This document shows, one piece after another, positions 10,757 through 20,699 of a stretch of DNA of 64,000 bases. Within the stretch, counting starts at the first letter, position 1. Each line of letters begins with the position of its first letter. The notes under the pieces are model-generated. The model worked only from the letters and a program-made list of their open reading frames with translations. It was not told where the DNA came from and did not search any database. Made by a program: the position numbers and the translations under genes. This stretch comes from JAWXBR01 sp034440235 (lineage in GTDB: Bacteria; Bacteroidota; Ignavibacteria; Kapaibacteriales; Kapaibacteriaceae), in NCBI GenBank assembly GCA_034440235.1, contig JAWXBR010000053.1, positions 29,993-93,992 on the forward strand, given 5' to 3'.

Positions 10757-13700
10757 ATGAGGGGCAAACTCCTACTTCTTGCTCTCGTGACCGGTTTTGC
10801 AGGCGTTACGCTTGCTTTTGCTGGCGACGGGAAAGATGGTGAGGACGTATTGCGTAAAAGCGGTCCACGTTCACCGGTAGCTTCATATCCGCTACCGTTT
10901 TCGCTGACCGCAGATAATCCGCGTACTTCTCCACCTATTTCTACTGGCTACTACTTCGTCGACTCCGACGATGAAGCGCCGGATTTTTGGCGACCAGATC
11001 CAACGACGTTTGTCGACACGCTTACCGAACCAGGTACGTGGCGCCGAATTGTCTCTGGTCCGAAGCAGATCCCAGGTGGTTATTGGACCAGTCCGGTCGA
11101 TAACACCTATGGTGGATTTGCATACTTCCGTAATCCAGGCAACAACCAGGATTCAGCGGATGATGCATATGCGGGGCCGATTTCTATCGGTTTCCCATTC
11201 TACTTTAACGGGGTTCGTTACGACTCGTTCTTTGTCTCAACGAACGGTTTAATCGCACTTTCGAATCGTCGTTACTTCTACGAATACGACAATTACGGAT
11301 TCCCAACGGTGCGTACGCGTCTGGAAACGCAGCCAGGTGTATTCTCTGTATACGATCCGATGTCCGATGACACTCGCACGCGTATTATAGGCGCCACCGA
11401 CATCAACGACACCCAGCTTGATAACTGGGGTTCCCTAATGGTTGCTGACGGCAACGCCCCTACAACGTCAACAAGAGGTATTCGCACAAAGACGAACTCA
11501 ATGCTAGATGAGGCCAGCCTTAATGCTACCGGAGCTTGGACTGCAAGCTCACGTCCACCACTGATTGCGTTTGCATGGGACGACTTACAGGTTTCGGTCT
11601 ACAATAGTAATGACAACGCTGTAGATGATTTCTCGCGCGTGTATTACAAGCGGTCTCCTGCTAATGACAAACTCATTATCTATTACGTCAACCTTACACC
11701 TATCGGGACTAAGAGGGCTGTTGTAGGGAATGTCACGCACGATGTGACCTTCGTCAAGGACAATCGTCCGGGCGTTGGCGAACACTATCGCTTCAGCGGC
11801 CAGGTAACACTTAACCGTAATGACTCTTCGGTAACTATCCAGTACGAAAAGTTTTTCGGAATTGCACCACGCACAGCTCTACAACCACACGGTGCTGTAG
11901 TCTGGATGCGTTGTAACTCCACAGTGGGTGTAACAGGTCCAGCTCGCCGATTGAACTGGGCTGGCTTCCCATCTGTCATGCCAACGAATACGATTCTTGA
12001 TTACAGTGCGGTGAAATACACGCAATCAACAGAGTACTTGTTTAACATCCTTACGCACCCAATGGGTAGCCTTCGTGCTATCAGTAATCGTAATGATGAT
12101 CAGACAGTGCCTAAGGACTTCCTTTCTATTCGCTTTAAGCAGTACAAGAACTTCCTTCGTGTAATCAATGTGTTCTATCGTGTGCGCCCTCTAAACAACA
12201 ACGCACCACTTGATTTCTCGCAGGTAGTACCTACGAATCAGGCTAACAACTACGAATTGCTTGCAGGCGAACTTCGTCTAGGTGCAATTCAACCGGTAGC
12301 CATCGTTCAAAACCTTACGAACGACGTGCAGGGTCCGAACGGTGTGAATTACACACGTCAGGGTATCAACTTCAAGGTACGCTTCCGCATTATGAATGAG
12401 GCAACGGGCAAGATTGTGTACAACACATCAAAGTCCGTTACCGATGCAGCACTGCGTGACTCAACTTTGTCTGGAATCCAGCGTAGTGATATTAACGGTG
12501 CGAACCGTCCATATCAGCCAACGAACACATTCGTAACCCCATACGAATTCATCAAGGTCACATTCCCTCCATTCGAGCCAAACGAAGCTATTGACGATCA
12601 GATCGGTCGCCTGATTACCTCGGTTATTGTTGAGCCTAAGGACTCAGTCAATCAACCGCTAGGCGATCAATGGCCGTTTGATGATACAACGGGTCTTCGC
12701 TTGTTCGTTATGCGTCGTCTCGAATCATTCAACGATGACGTTCGCGAATTCCACCTTGTTGGTGGTGCAGCAATGCCTTCAGTATTGAAGTGGGTAAACA
12801 TCGAGGCTGATGTTGTTGATGGTGACGAAGTCACGAACAACCCAGTCCCTCCACGCGGAGAATTCCAGGCTGCTAACTCGGCGATTTTCAGCTTGAAATC
12901 TCCAGTTATCCGCATGAACCGTGTTACACTTGGAACACTTGACATTCCTCCATTCGGCCAGTACGGCGGCGATGAACTTCGTTCATTCCCTGTAAATCTG
13001 AACCGCAAAAAGAATGCAGTTCTTTCCATCTCGTACCAACGCGCTGGTAAGCTTACAAACATCAACCGCGGATTCTCAGACAACCGGCTAATCGGACCTG
13101 AGCACCGTGTTGATGCTACGGTAACAGCTATTAACTCACCACGCATCATCCGTAACCCCGATGAACTGTGGGTAGAGTTTGCAAAGCCTAGCTCCGACGG
13201 CCTGAATGGTATAACGAACATCGCAACCTGGGTGCTCGATCCTCAGAACCTAGCTGGCAACTATGCTCAGCCGTTCCGTATCTGGGGTGGTGGTGGTTAC
13301 CTTCGTGGATTTGACATCACGAACAAGAACCAGCAGCTGAACAATGGTGTTCTAGCTCCACTCGGTGGTCAGCGTATTGACTTCTTTGATGACGGTAAGG
13401 ATGCAGAGTACTTCAAGATCACAATTCCAATTCCTGATACTGTTATCAGTTGGGTGAACGAAGGCGCACGGAATTTCCGCTTCCGCCTGAAAGCACGTTG
13501 CTTGAACAACTCTACACCTCCATACCCAGCAGATGACGAAGACAACTTCTACATCGATAACGTCAAGATCCTTTATCCTGATGAAGTCACAGACGTTGAA
13601 TTCTCGAATATCCAGCTTGTATGGCCATACACACTTGCACCTGCAAGCCAGGCTACGCGTGTACCAATTCGTGTGAAGTTGTCTAACAACACACACATTG

Positions 13701-15493
13701 CTGCACCTGCATTCTCTGTACGCATTCAGATCAAACCTGACGGTAATGAGTCACAGCAGATCTACTGCCGTACGATTACTGTCCCAACGCTAGCAGGTAA
13801 CCGCGAAGTGTTGCTGCCGTTCCCAGATGCTAACTTCCGTACAACGACACCTGGTCGTTACAAGGTAACTGGACGCATTTTCTTCCCAGGCAATGACCTT
13901 GATACGCTAAACGACTCTACATTCACAATGTTTACGATGACCTTCGGACCATCGTTTGCATACGAAATCAATCCTCTGAATCCAACGAACGATGTTCCAA
14001 AACTTCAGTTCTCAGGTATCACAGGTAAGGGTCTTGATCACCGTGGTTACGCTTATGGCGGATCAAACGCTACATGGATAAACCTAGCAGGTCCCGGCGC
14101 TCAGTATGTTGGACAGATCTACGGTTACGGTCCAAAAGGCATGCCATTCGACGCAGAGTTCGGTACCGATGGTGGTAATGCATCTGGACAGCTAGCAATG
14201 AGATTTACTCTGTACTCGCAAGACACCGCATATGGGTATCAGGCGTTCTGGGCAGAACTAAATCAAGACATCCTGAATATCTCCTTCTCCCTTTACAAGG
14301 ATCAAGGCGGAATCCCAGGTGAACGAATTGCGAACTCAACAATCGTTCGCCGCCGTGGTGAAGATGAAACAGATAACGAAGTAGAGCCTGTGTTCGGCAA
14401 GTACGCTACGTACCTGCTAGCCAGCCCAGTCGTGCTCGCTCCAGGTGAATACTGGGCATCCGTTTCTCAAATGGGTCTTGAAGGCTACGAACTGGGTGCT
14501 TCTGAATCACGCATGGGTCTTGTCACGACGTTCTATAGTGACATTCCTGCGCCTGGTGTTGGTAACCGCTCGTTGCTCATCGATAAGAACTTTCGTACAC
14601 GTGCACGTAACGGTGCGTTGTTAAACGATAACCGTTTTGCATTCGAAGTAACGAGATTCAGCGGTGACTGGATTCAAATGACTCCATCGATCGGTAACCC
14701 TGGATATGCCCACCTTGATGGTATGGGTAATATCGTTCAAGGCTACTACGTTTACCCAACGTTTACTCGTGGTTCGTGGATTCCATTGCTTCGTCCATAC
14801 TTCGGTGCTCGTTCGTATTCGACCCCACCGTTGTTCGTCCCTTGTGTTGTGCCAGTAGAACTGACATTCTTTGATGGACGTGCTCGTTCAGCTGGAGTGG
14901 ACTTGTTCTGGGAAACAGCATCTGAAAAGAACAACACTGGCTTCCACATCGAGCGTCGGGTAGTCGAACAAGCATCTGATCTGACCTCTGCAGCTGGTCT
15001 CAGCTGTCAAGATGGTTCGAACTCGAAAGAAATGCCATGGGCTACTATTGGATGGCAAGCAGGTGCTGGTAATACAACACAAACATCGAACTACAAGTTC
15101 TTTGATGCTGATGTAAAGACCGGTACATCGTACGAATATCGTCTGCGTCAAGTAGACGTTGACAACTCGGAGAACTTCTCTAACGTAATTAACGTTGTTG
15201 TTTCGAATGGTGATGTCGCACTTGATGACAACTATCCGAACCCAACAAACGGACAAACAACAATCCGCTTTAACGTACCTAACCGTACACATGTGAAGCT
15301 TGAAATCTTCGACCTGATGGGAAATGTTCTGACAACGCTGTACAATCAGCAAGTGTCGGGCACAACCAACTCATATGCGATCGAATGGGATGGTCGCGAT
15401 GCAGGTGGTGTTGAAGTTACTTCAGGCTCATACATGTACAAGCTTACAGCTGACGGCGTGGTATTGTCAAAGACCCTGACCGTTGTTCGCTAA
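10757..15493 (+). CDS. Very large T9SS-exported surface protein
   Basis: A 1578-residue protein. It has an N-terminal signal peptide (residues 3-21, cleavage near AFA-G). The long body contains repeated beta-rich segments, and a fibronectin-III-like stretch at about 1375-1485 has the typical VELTFFDGRA...FWETASEKNNTGFHIERR pattern. The last about 85 residues are a type-A T9SS sorting domain with NYPNP, a central MGNVL strand and a final TLTVVR. These proteins are moved across the outer membrane by T9SS and usually anchored to the surface. I recognise no enzymatic motif in the body. Codon use looks more uniform than in neighbouring genes (many CGT, AAC and CCA, few CCC and GGG), which suggests high expression. 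It stands alone, with its own terminator. Confidence 0.92.
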   Translation: MRGKLLLLALVTGFAGVTLAFAGDGKDGEDVLRKSGPRSPVASYPLPFSLTADNPRTSPPISTGYYFVDSDDEAPDFWRPDPTTFVDTLTEPGTWRRIVSGPKQIPGGYWTSPVDNTYGGFAYFRNPGNNQDSADDAYAGPISIGFPFYFNGVRYDSFFVSTNGLIALSNRRYFYEYDNYGFPTVRTRLETQPGVFSVYDPMSDDTRTRIIGATDINDTQLDNWGSLMVADGNAPTTSTRGIRTKTNSMLDEASLNATGAWTASSRPPLIAFAWDDLQVSVYNSNDNAVDDFSRVYYKRSPANDKLIIYYVNLTPIGTKRAVVGNVTHDVTFVKDNRPGVGEHYRFSGQVTLNRNDSSVTIQYEKFFGIAPRTALQPHGAVVWMRCNSTVGVTGPARRLNWAGFPSVMPTNTILDYSAVKYTQSTEYLFNILTHPMGSLRAISNRNDDQTVPKDFLSIRFKQYKNFLRVINVFYRVRPLNNNAPLDFSQVVPTNQANNYELLAGELRLGAIQPVAIVQNLTNDVQGPNGVNYTRQGINFKVRFRIMNEATGKIVYNTSKSVTDAALRDSTLSGIQRSDINGANRPYQPTNTFVTPYEFIKVTFPPFEPNEAIDDQIGRLITSVIVEPKDSVNQPLGDQWPFDDTTGLRLFVMRRLESFNDDVREFHLVGGAAMPSVLKWVNIEADVVDGDEVTNNPVPPRGEFQAANSAIFSLKSPVIRMNRVTLGTLDIPPFGQYGGDELRSFPVNLNRKKNAVLSISYQRAGKLTNINRGFSDNRLIGPEHRVDATVTAINSPRIIRNPDELWVEFAKPSSDGLNGITNIATWVLDPQNLAGNYAQPFRIWGGGGYLRGFDITNKNQQLNNGVLAPLGGQRIDFFDDGKDAEYFKITIPIPDTVISWVNEGARNFRFRLKARCLNNSTPPYPADDEDNFYIDNVKILYPDEVTDVEFSNIQLVWPYTLAPASQATRVPIRVKLSNNTHIAAPAFSVRIQIKPDGNESQQIYCRTITVPTLAGNREVLLPFPDANFRTTTPGRYKVTGRIFFPGNDLDTLNDSTFTMFTMTFGPSFAYEINPLNPTNDVPKLQFSGITGKGLDHRGYAYGGSNATWINLAGPGAQYVGQIYGYGPKGMPFDAEFGTDGGNASGQLAMRFTLYSQDTAYGYQAFWAELNQDILNISFSLYKDQGGIPGERIANSTIVRRRGEDETDNEVEPVFGKYATYLLASPVVLAPGEYWASVSQMGLEGYELGASESRMGLVTTFYSDIPAPGVGNRSLLIDKNFRTRARNGALLNDNRFAFEVTRFSGDWIQMTPSIGNPGYAHLDGMGNIVQGYYVYPTFTRGSWIPLLRPYFGARSYSTPPLFVPCVVPVELTFFDGRARSAGVDLFWETASEKNNTGFHIERRVVEQASDLTSAAGLSCQDGSNSKEMPWATIGWQAGAGNTTQTSNYKFFDADVKTGTSYEYRLRQVDVDNSENFSNVINVVVSNGDVALDDNYPNPTNGQTTIRFNVPNRTHVKLEIFDLMGNVLTTLYNQQVSGTTNSYAIEWDGRDAGGVEVTSGSYMYKLTADGVVLSKTLTVVR

Positions 15494-15520
15494 GAACTAG
15501 CGGCTGACTTTTTGCATCAG

Positions 15521-15560
15521 GCCCTCTGTCGTATTTACGGCAGAGGGCTTGATCGTTTTT
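15521..15560 (+). terminator. Rho-independent terminator of the large T9SS gene
   Basis: GCCCTCTGTCG (15521-15531) pairs with CGGCAGAGGGC (15538-15548) over 11 positions with one G-U pair and a TATTTA loop. TTGATCGTTTTT follows. It begins 27 bp after the stop codon. Confidence 0.88.
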
Positions 15561-15612
15561 GCCCAGACGCTCGCGATTGCCGTGTTACCTCACAGGGATG
15601 CATTTTTGCATT

Positions 15613-16593
15613 ATGAATTCTGAATTAGACAAAGCAATTCTGGATCACGCCAGACAAGCTCTGCTCTGGCAACTACAGAGTGGGCAGAGACTTGCAGAAC
15701 AGCTCGACACGAAGTTTTTAGAGGCTGTACATGTAGTGGCAGCCGCAAACAAGGTGCTAACAACAGGCCTTGGTAAATCGGGCTTCATAGCCAAGAAAAT
15801 GGCAGCCACGCTAACAAGTGTTCGCATACCAGGCATATTTCTGCACCCTGTAGAAGCAATGCACGGAGATAGCGGAATCCTTCAAGCTTCTGACTGTTTA
15901 GTAGCGTTTTCAAAAAGTGGTGAAACGAGCGAAGTCGTGCGCCTTTGCCACTTGGCCAAAGATGTTGGTTTAAACATTGTTGCAATTACTGCACGAGCAA
16001 ACAGCTCTCTTGCCCTTCTAGCAGATACTACCCTCTACACGCCAATTGAACGAGAGCTCGACCCTGATGACGTGCTTCCTACGGCAAGCTCTACTGTAGC
16101 TCTTATCACCGCAGACCTATTGGCTGTTGGCGCAGCAATGATGGTAGGTGACGTCGCATCTAACCTCCGGCACTCGCATCCACGAGGGATGCTAGGTGCC
16201 GCACTTATGCGAACCGTGGAAGATGTGATGCACGTTGGCGCAAGTCTTCCCTTCGTACGCCCAGACTCCATGCTTGTAGATGCACTTGCACAACTTTCAG
16301 CCAAAGCCCTCGGCATTGTGTGCGTAGTAGATGAAGACGGTATGCTGCGAGGTATTCTAACGGACGGGGATGTGAGAAGGATTGTCGTCGAGAAGTCTAG
16401 TGCTCTCGCAAATCTTTCAATCGACGATGTGATGATTTCTGACCCGACGACCATCGAGCCGTCCGCTACTCTGCATACTGCTTTGCGCCAAATGGAGCGA
16501 CGTCAAACACAAATAAGCGTTCTACCCGTAACGATTGAAGGTAGATGTGTTGGTGTTCTGCGACTGCATGACATTGTGCGCTTACAAGTCTAA
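15613..16593 (+). CDS. kdsD: Arabinose-5-phosphate isomerase (KdsD/GutQ family)
   Basis: Converts ribulose 5-phosphate to arabinose 5-phosphate, the precursor of Kdo in lipopolysaccharide. The 326-residue protein has an N-terminal SIS domain with TGLGKSGFIAKKMAATLTS, the FLHPVEAMHGDSG strand and the FSKSGETSEVV loop, then two CBS domains (about 195-326). This is the standard KdsD architecture. The frame is open from 15559, but that part overlaps the upstream terminator; the ATG at 15613 matches the usual start, and an ATG at 15598 is possible. The gene is evidence of a Gram-negative outer membrane. It faces rodZ. Confidence 0.93.
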   Translation: MNSELDKAILDHARQALLWQLQSGQRLAEQLDTKFLEAVHVVAAANKVLTTGLGKSGFIAKKMAATLTSVRIPGIFLHPVEAMHGDSGILQASDCLVAFSKSGETSEVVRLCHLAKDVGLNIVAITARANSSLALLADTTLYTPIERELDPDDVLPTASSTVALITADLLAVGAAMMVGDVASNLRHSHPRGMLGAALMRTVEDVMHVGASLPFVRPDSMLVDALAQLSAKALGIVCVVDEDGMLRGILTDGDVRRIVVEKSSALANLSIDDVMISDPTTIEPSATLHTALRQMERRQTQISVLPVTIEGRCVGVLRLHDIVRLQV

Positions 16594-16642
16594 GGCCTGA
16601 GTAAACTGGCATTCTCGAGGAAATGCCCACTCTCAAGTAACG

Positions 16643-17554
16643 TTACCTGCGGGGCAAATTCTGAGGATTTGTCGACTTAGGATCGACCCTCTGACGAGGC
16701 GCAGGTGTGATGAGTGGACGCTGTGGGCTTGGTGCAGGCTTGGATGGCGGACGCACAACGGTTGCCGACGACTTGACGTCCTTTCGCGTAATGGTCACCG
16801 ATCGTACCACTTCGCCAGTTTTACCAAATGGCTTTAGCGTCTGTCCATTGCGTGAAAACGTGACGGCGCCAGCATTGCCTACTGACAAAACAAACTTCTG
16901 CATTGCCGACCATTGATACTCAGAGCCAGGCAATAAGACTATTTGTTGGGTCCGTTTCTCGTCACTCGTAATGTTCAGCCATGCTGTATCACGCGCTTGG
17001 GCGGTTAACACGATGCTATCGGTTTCCGCGATGGCCCCTTCGTCCGAGCCCCCTAACCCAAGTGCTCGCCTTGCGTCGACGTCGATTACAGAATCAGCGC
17101 CACCAAATGTCGTTGCTGGCGTGTTATTGCTGCCCCTCAGAAACAGTGCCCAAATAATTACGAAAAGCGCAACAACGCCTAATATTGCCATTGCCAATGC
17201 AAACGGAGAACGTAAAGACTTCGGTCGTAGCGCCAACAGAGCTGAGATGGGGGAAGGGGTCTCTGGGAGCATAGGGGGCTGAGAACTGGCTGGAAGCCGG
17301 GAGCCAGACACCTCGTCATCCACGGGATCGAAGACCTCGTTCATCAGTGCTATGATTTCCTTCGCCGGAATGTGCAGGGCTGCGCCGGCCGTGCGAATAA
17401 AGGACCGAACATATACTGCTGGGAGAACATTATAGCGACCGCCTTCGAGAGCCTCTAGAAAAGGCTCACGTATCTTCGTCTCCGCAGAAAGTTCGCGGAG
17501 TGTACGGCCTTGTCGCTCTCGTGCTAGTCGTAGGCGTTCGGCCAATGGATCCAT
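16643..17554 (-). CDS. rodZ: RodZ-like cell-shape protein
   Basis: A 303-residue membrane protein with the RodZ layout. An N-terminal cytoplasmic helix-turn-helix (about 1-70, beginning LAERLRLARERQGRTLRELS) is the part that binds MreB in studied species. A linker is followed by one transmembrane helix (about 116-137) and a periplasmic DUF4115 beta domain (about 180-260, with AWLNITSDE and a KPFGKTGEV strand). The Pro/Arg-rich tail is probably disordered. It is monocistronic and convergent with kdsD. Start is the ATG at 17554. mreB is not in the window. Confidence 0.88.
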   Translation of the reverse strand: MDPLAERLRLARERQGRTLRELSAETKIREPFLEALEGGRYNVLPAVYVRSFIRTAGAALHIPAKEIIALMNEVFDPVDDEVSGSRLPASSQPPMLPETPSPISALLALRPKSLRSPFALAMAILGVVALFVIIWALFLRGSNNTPATTFGGADSVIDVDARRALGLGGSDEGAIAETDSIVLTAQARDTAWLNITSDEKRTQQIVLLPGSEYQWSAMQKFVLSVGNAGAVTFSRNGQTLKPFGKTGEVVRSVTITRKDVKSSATVVRPPSKPAPSPQRPLITPAPRQRVDPKSTNPQNLPRR

Positions 17555-17677
17555 CGGTGCTCAGCAGGTAGTGGCGGTTGAGGAACTTACGATAGAAATG
17601 TCAATCTTTTTTCGTCCGCTGTCAAGGTATTGTGGTCAACCGCAACCCAATTCAACTAACCGCATGCTTACAGAACC

Positions 17678-18277
17678 TTGGAAATAGCCCGATCAACCGT
17701 TCTGCTGCATGGATTTTATGTAGCCTTTGTCTTCTCTGTCATGCTGTTCAGTGCCTTAGCATTTCGTCAGATGATCGATAATAGCGAAGTACGGCGCCTG
17801 CGCATGGGTGAAGACAGGGTGTCTTTTGTTAGTGCACCTGGAATGCTTGTGACGGTAGCTGGACTTTTACTTTCACTCGTTGTTTCTGGGTTTGTTTTTG
17901 TTCGTCCGGACCCAAGCATCTACTCATATGCACTGCCACTTATTCTCGTCGCTCAGTTTTTGCAGGTGTTTTTTCGTACCTATTTGCAACGCACACTAGT
18001 GCGAACACACGGTTTTGTGTTCCGATCAATCGCATTCGAACGTATCCGTGCAGTTCGTTTTGATTGCGTTATACACGCAGACATCTATCGTACAACATGT
18101 TGGACTACCGTGATTCTTTCCATAAACAACAATTATCCAGGCCACGTCACCTTTCGTATCTTTCCCTTCTCCGAGAAAGCTCTACAGCGCATTCTAGAAG
18201 GTTGGTGTGACTGTGAAATTCGCCGATTCAACAATACAACTCCTGCAAATCCCAACGGAAGACATCCATACGCATGA
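17678..18277 (+). CDS. Uncharacterised membrane protein
   Basis: A 199-residue protein I do not recognise. Three hydrophobic segments are likely transmembrane helices (about 8-30, 54-75, 83-100), followed by a soluble C-terminal half with a few strands ([19 protein letters not shown]). The start is TTG at 17678; the first in-frame ATG (17738) would remove most of the first helix. It opens a seven-gene run in which neighbours overlap or abut, and overlaps the AtuA-like gene by ATGA. Confidence 0.75.
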   Translation: MEIARSTVLLHGFYVAFVFSVMLFSALAFRQMIDNSEVRRLRMGEDRVSFVSAPGMLVTVAGLLLSLVVSGFVFVRPDPSIYSYALPLILVAQFLQVFFRTYLQRTLVRTHGFVFRSIAFERIRAVRFDCVIHADIYRTTCWTTVILSINNNYPGHVTFRIFPFSEKALQRILEGWCDCEIRRFNNTTPANPNGRHPYA

Positions 18278-19632
18278 GCAAAACAATTCGCATCGCATCC
18301 GGACAAGGATTCTGGGGTGATCTGCAAAGTGCACCGCTTCAACAAGTAACAGGTGGTCCGATAGACTACCTTATGATGGACTACCTCGCAGAGGTCACGA
18401 TGTCCATTCTTCAGAAGCAAAAAATGCGTAACCCTGAAATGGGATATGCAAGAGATCTGATCGACGTCTGCGATGAGATCTTGCCCGTTCTTATCGAGCG
18501 TAATATCACCTTAATTACAAATGGTGGTGGCGTAAATCCAGAAGCCGCACGTGACAGGATATTTGAGGTAGCGCGTAAGAAGGGGATCAAGGGTCTACGC
18601 ATTGGCGTCGTGCTAGGCGACAATATCATAGACCGTATTGATACGCTTGTGAATGACGGACACGAGCTTCGTAACATGGAGTCGGGTGAATCAATTAGTA
18701 CGATAGCCGATCGGTTGATTAGCGCTAACGTCTATACCGGTGCATGGCCCGTCGTCGAAGCGTTGCGACAGGGTGCTCAGATTATTATTACAGGTAGAAC
18801 AACGGATACAGGGTTGACCCTCGCTCCGATGATTCATGCATTTGGGTGGAAACCAGACGACTGGAATTTACTTGCGGCTGGCACAGTTGCCGGACACATC
18901 AATGAGTGTGGTGCTCAGGCTACTGGCGGGAATTTTCTTGGTGACTGGCGAAACGTACCAGACCTTACGATTCCTGGCTTCCCAATTATCGAAGCGTCAG
19001 CAGATGGATCGTTCATCGTTACAAAACACCCAGGCACTGGTGGCATGGTAACACGCGAAACGGTTGCAGAACAATTACTGTACGAGATTGGCGATCCGAA
19101 AGAGTATATCACACCCGATTGTGTGGCCGATTTTACATCCATCCAGCTTGAAGATCTTGGCAACGATAGGGTGCGCGTGCACGGCGTGCAGGGACGCCCG
19201 GCAACGCCGTTCTATAAGGTGAGTGCTGCGTACCTCGATGGATATCTGGCATTCGGCTCGCTTACATACTCTGCCCCCGATGCGCTAGAAAAGGCACAAG
19301 CAGCAGATCGTATTCTACGTGGTCGTTTAGATAATCTGGGCTTGAAGTTCGACGAAATACGATCGGAGTTCGTAGGTATGAATGCTTGTCTCGCTGGACT
19401 CGCTGCGCCAATTGTACCGAATGAGGTCACACTACGTGTCGGTGTCCGGTCGTCCGATAAGCTTGTCGTCGAGCGTTTCGCTAAAGAGATTGCTCCACTC
19501 ATTCTCACCGGACCTCCCTCCGTTACCGGTTTTTCGGGCGGACGTCCAAAAGCAAGTGATGTAGTTGCCTACTTCCCCGCGCTTCTCGATAAATCAGTTC
19601 TTGAAATGCACGTTCGCGTTGATGAACTGTAA
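18274..19632 (+). CDS. AtuA-like protein (DUF1446, acyclic terpene utilisation family)
   Basis: A 452-residue protein that matches the DUF1446/AtuA family over its length. It starts [12 protein letters not shown] and continues with [54 protein letters not shown] and [15 protein letters not shown], all conserved segments. In Pseudomonas, AtuA is needed for growth on citronellol and geraniol, but its reaction is unknown. No acyl-CoA carboxylase or other terpene-degradation gene is nearby, so a different role is likely here. It is coupled to its neighbours by ATGA upstream and by an 11-bp overlap downstream. Confidence 0.88.
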   Translation: MSKTIRIASGQGFWGDLQSAPLQQVTGGPIDYLMMDYLAEVTMSILQKQKMRNPEMGYARDLIDVCDEILPVLIERNITLITNGGGVNPEAARDRIFEVARKKGIKGLRIGVVLGDNIIDRIDTLVNDGHELRNMESGESISTIADRLISANVYTGAWPVVEALRQGAQIIITGRTTDTGLTLAPMIHAFGWKPDDWNLLAAGTVAGHINECGAQATGGNFLGDWRNVPDLTIPGFPIIEASADGSFIVTKHPGTGGMVTRETVAEQLLYEIGDPKEYITPDCVADFTSIQLEDLGNDRVRVHGVQGRPATPFYKVSAAYLDGYLAFGSLTYSAPDALEKAQAADRILRGRLDNLGLKFDEIRSEFVGMNACLAGLAAPIVPNEVTLRVGVRSSDKLVVERFAKEIAPLILTGPPSVTGFSGGRPKASDVVAYFPALLDKSVLEMHVRVDEL

Positions 19633-20698
19633 AGTAGTTCTGCTCTGTTTCCTGTTGTGCACCGCATGGCATGCAATACCCGCACAGTTAGACAGCGCAA
19701 AGATTGCGCATTCTTTACTAGAGGACAGCGCAAACGTTGCTCATTCCTTGGTTGTGGACAGCGCAAACGTTGCCCGATCCTTGGTTGAGGACAGTGTTTT
19801 TATTCCGCAGTCAGAGTTTCGATACTCTGACAACCCACGTGTGATATTCCTTGGTGGCACTCCTCGAAGGGTAACCGAGATACAGCCATTAGCGACTGCA
19901 GGGCTTGCACTTGGCTATGCAGGACTCGTAGTTGGCTTGCACATCAACCAAGCGAATGCGTGGTGGAAGGACGATCGAGGTCCATTCCATTTTGTAGAGG
20001 ACATTCAGTATGCAAAGGGACTCGACAAATGCGGGCACTTTTATAGTGCGTACATCATGTCGAGGCTAAGCGGAGATTTACTAATGGAATGTGGTTTCGA
20101 TTTAGATGCCGCTACGGCAATCGGTGCGGGTATGGGTCTCGCATACGTTACCTATGTCGAGGTCGAAGATGGATTTGCTAAACAATGGGGCTTCTCACCA
20201 TCCGACGCTGCTGCCAATGTCCTTGGAGCGAGTTTCTACCTCGGACAACAATACATCCCGTATCTACAAAATTTTAATCCCAAGTATGGCCATGCACCTG
20301 CTGAACTATTGGGTGACAGAGCAATTAGCGAACGACCTAAAACCTTTATCGATGACTATAACACGAGTACCTTCTGGATATCGATGAACGTAAATAACAT
20401 GATGCCCTCCTCATGGGCGAAGTTCTGGCCAGACTGGCTAATGATCGCAGTTGGTTATGGCATTCAGAATTATGGCATCCAACGTGCAGACGGCTCGCTC
20501 GAAACTGTACATGGCAAAATATTGCTGGGGCTCGATTACGATCTGGTGAAAATCATACCAAGGTCGAAGATCGGGTTCTTAAACTATATTATTCAGGGTT
20601 TTAACATTATCCGCCTTCCGGCTCCAACACTTGAGTTCACGCACGAAGGAACGCGGTTTGGGTTGTTTTATCCGTTTGCCGTAACAGTGCGTTTCTGA
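19622..20698 (+). CDS. Exported DUF2279-like protein with N-terminal repeats
   Basis: A 358-residue protein starting at the ATG at 19622 (open frame begins at 19565), which gives a good signal peptide ([22 protein letters not shown]). After cleavage come three 11-residue repeats of the type [11 protein letters not shown]. The body carries the pattern of the DUF2279 family: [18 protein letters not shown], a glycine-rich hydrophobic segment, [23 protein letters not shown]2279 proteins are periplasmic or outer-membrane associated and have no known activity. The end ([14 protein letters not shown]) looks like a terminal outer-membrane strand. Confidence 0.75.
   Translation: MNCKVVLLCFLLCTAWHAIPAQLDSAKIAHSLLEDSANVAHSLVVDSANVARSLVEDSVFIPQSEFRYSDNPRVIFLGGTPRRVTEIQPLATAGLALGYAGLVVGLHINQANAWWKDDRGPFHFVEDIQYAKGLDKCGHFYSAYIMSRLSGDLLMECGFDLDAATAIGAGMGLAYVTYVEVEDGFAKQWGFSPSDAAANVLGASFYLGQQYIPYLQNFNPKYGHAPAELLGDRAISERPKTFIDDYNTSTFWISMNVNNMMPSSWAKFWPDWLMIAVGYGIQNYGIQRADGSLETVHGKILLGLDYDLVKIIPRSKIGFLNYIIQGFNIIRLPAPTLEFTHEGTRFGLFYPFAVTVRF
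19691..19789 (+). repeat. Three 33-bp in-frame coding repeats
   Basis: Units 19691-19723, 19724-19756 and 19757-19789 each begin GACAGCGCAAA and encode 11 residues. Units 2 and 3 are the most alike. They lie just after the signal peptide of the DUF2279-like protein, and a fourth, partial copy (GACAGTG) follows. Confidence 0.9.
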
Positions 20699-20699
20699 C

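Noticed and set aside
12667..13221. Minus-strand open frame inside the large T9SS gene
   Set aside because: It is a shadow of a strongly coding plus-strand gene, with Ser/Arg-rich composition and no domain.
16608..16627. Hairpin GGCATT/AATGCC between kdsD and rodZ as terminator
   Set aside because: The stem is short and there is no U-tract on either strand.
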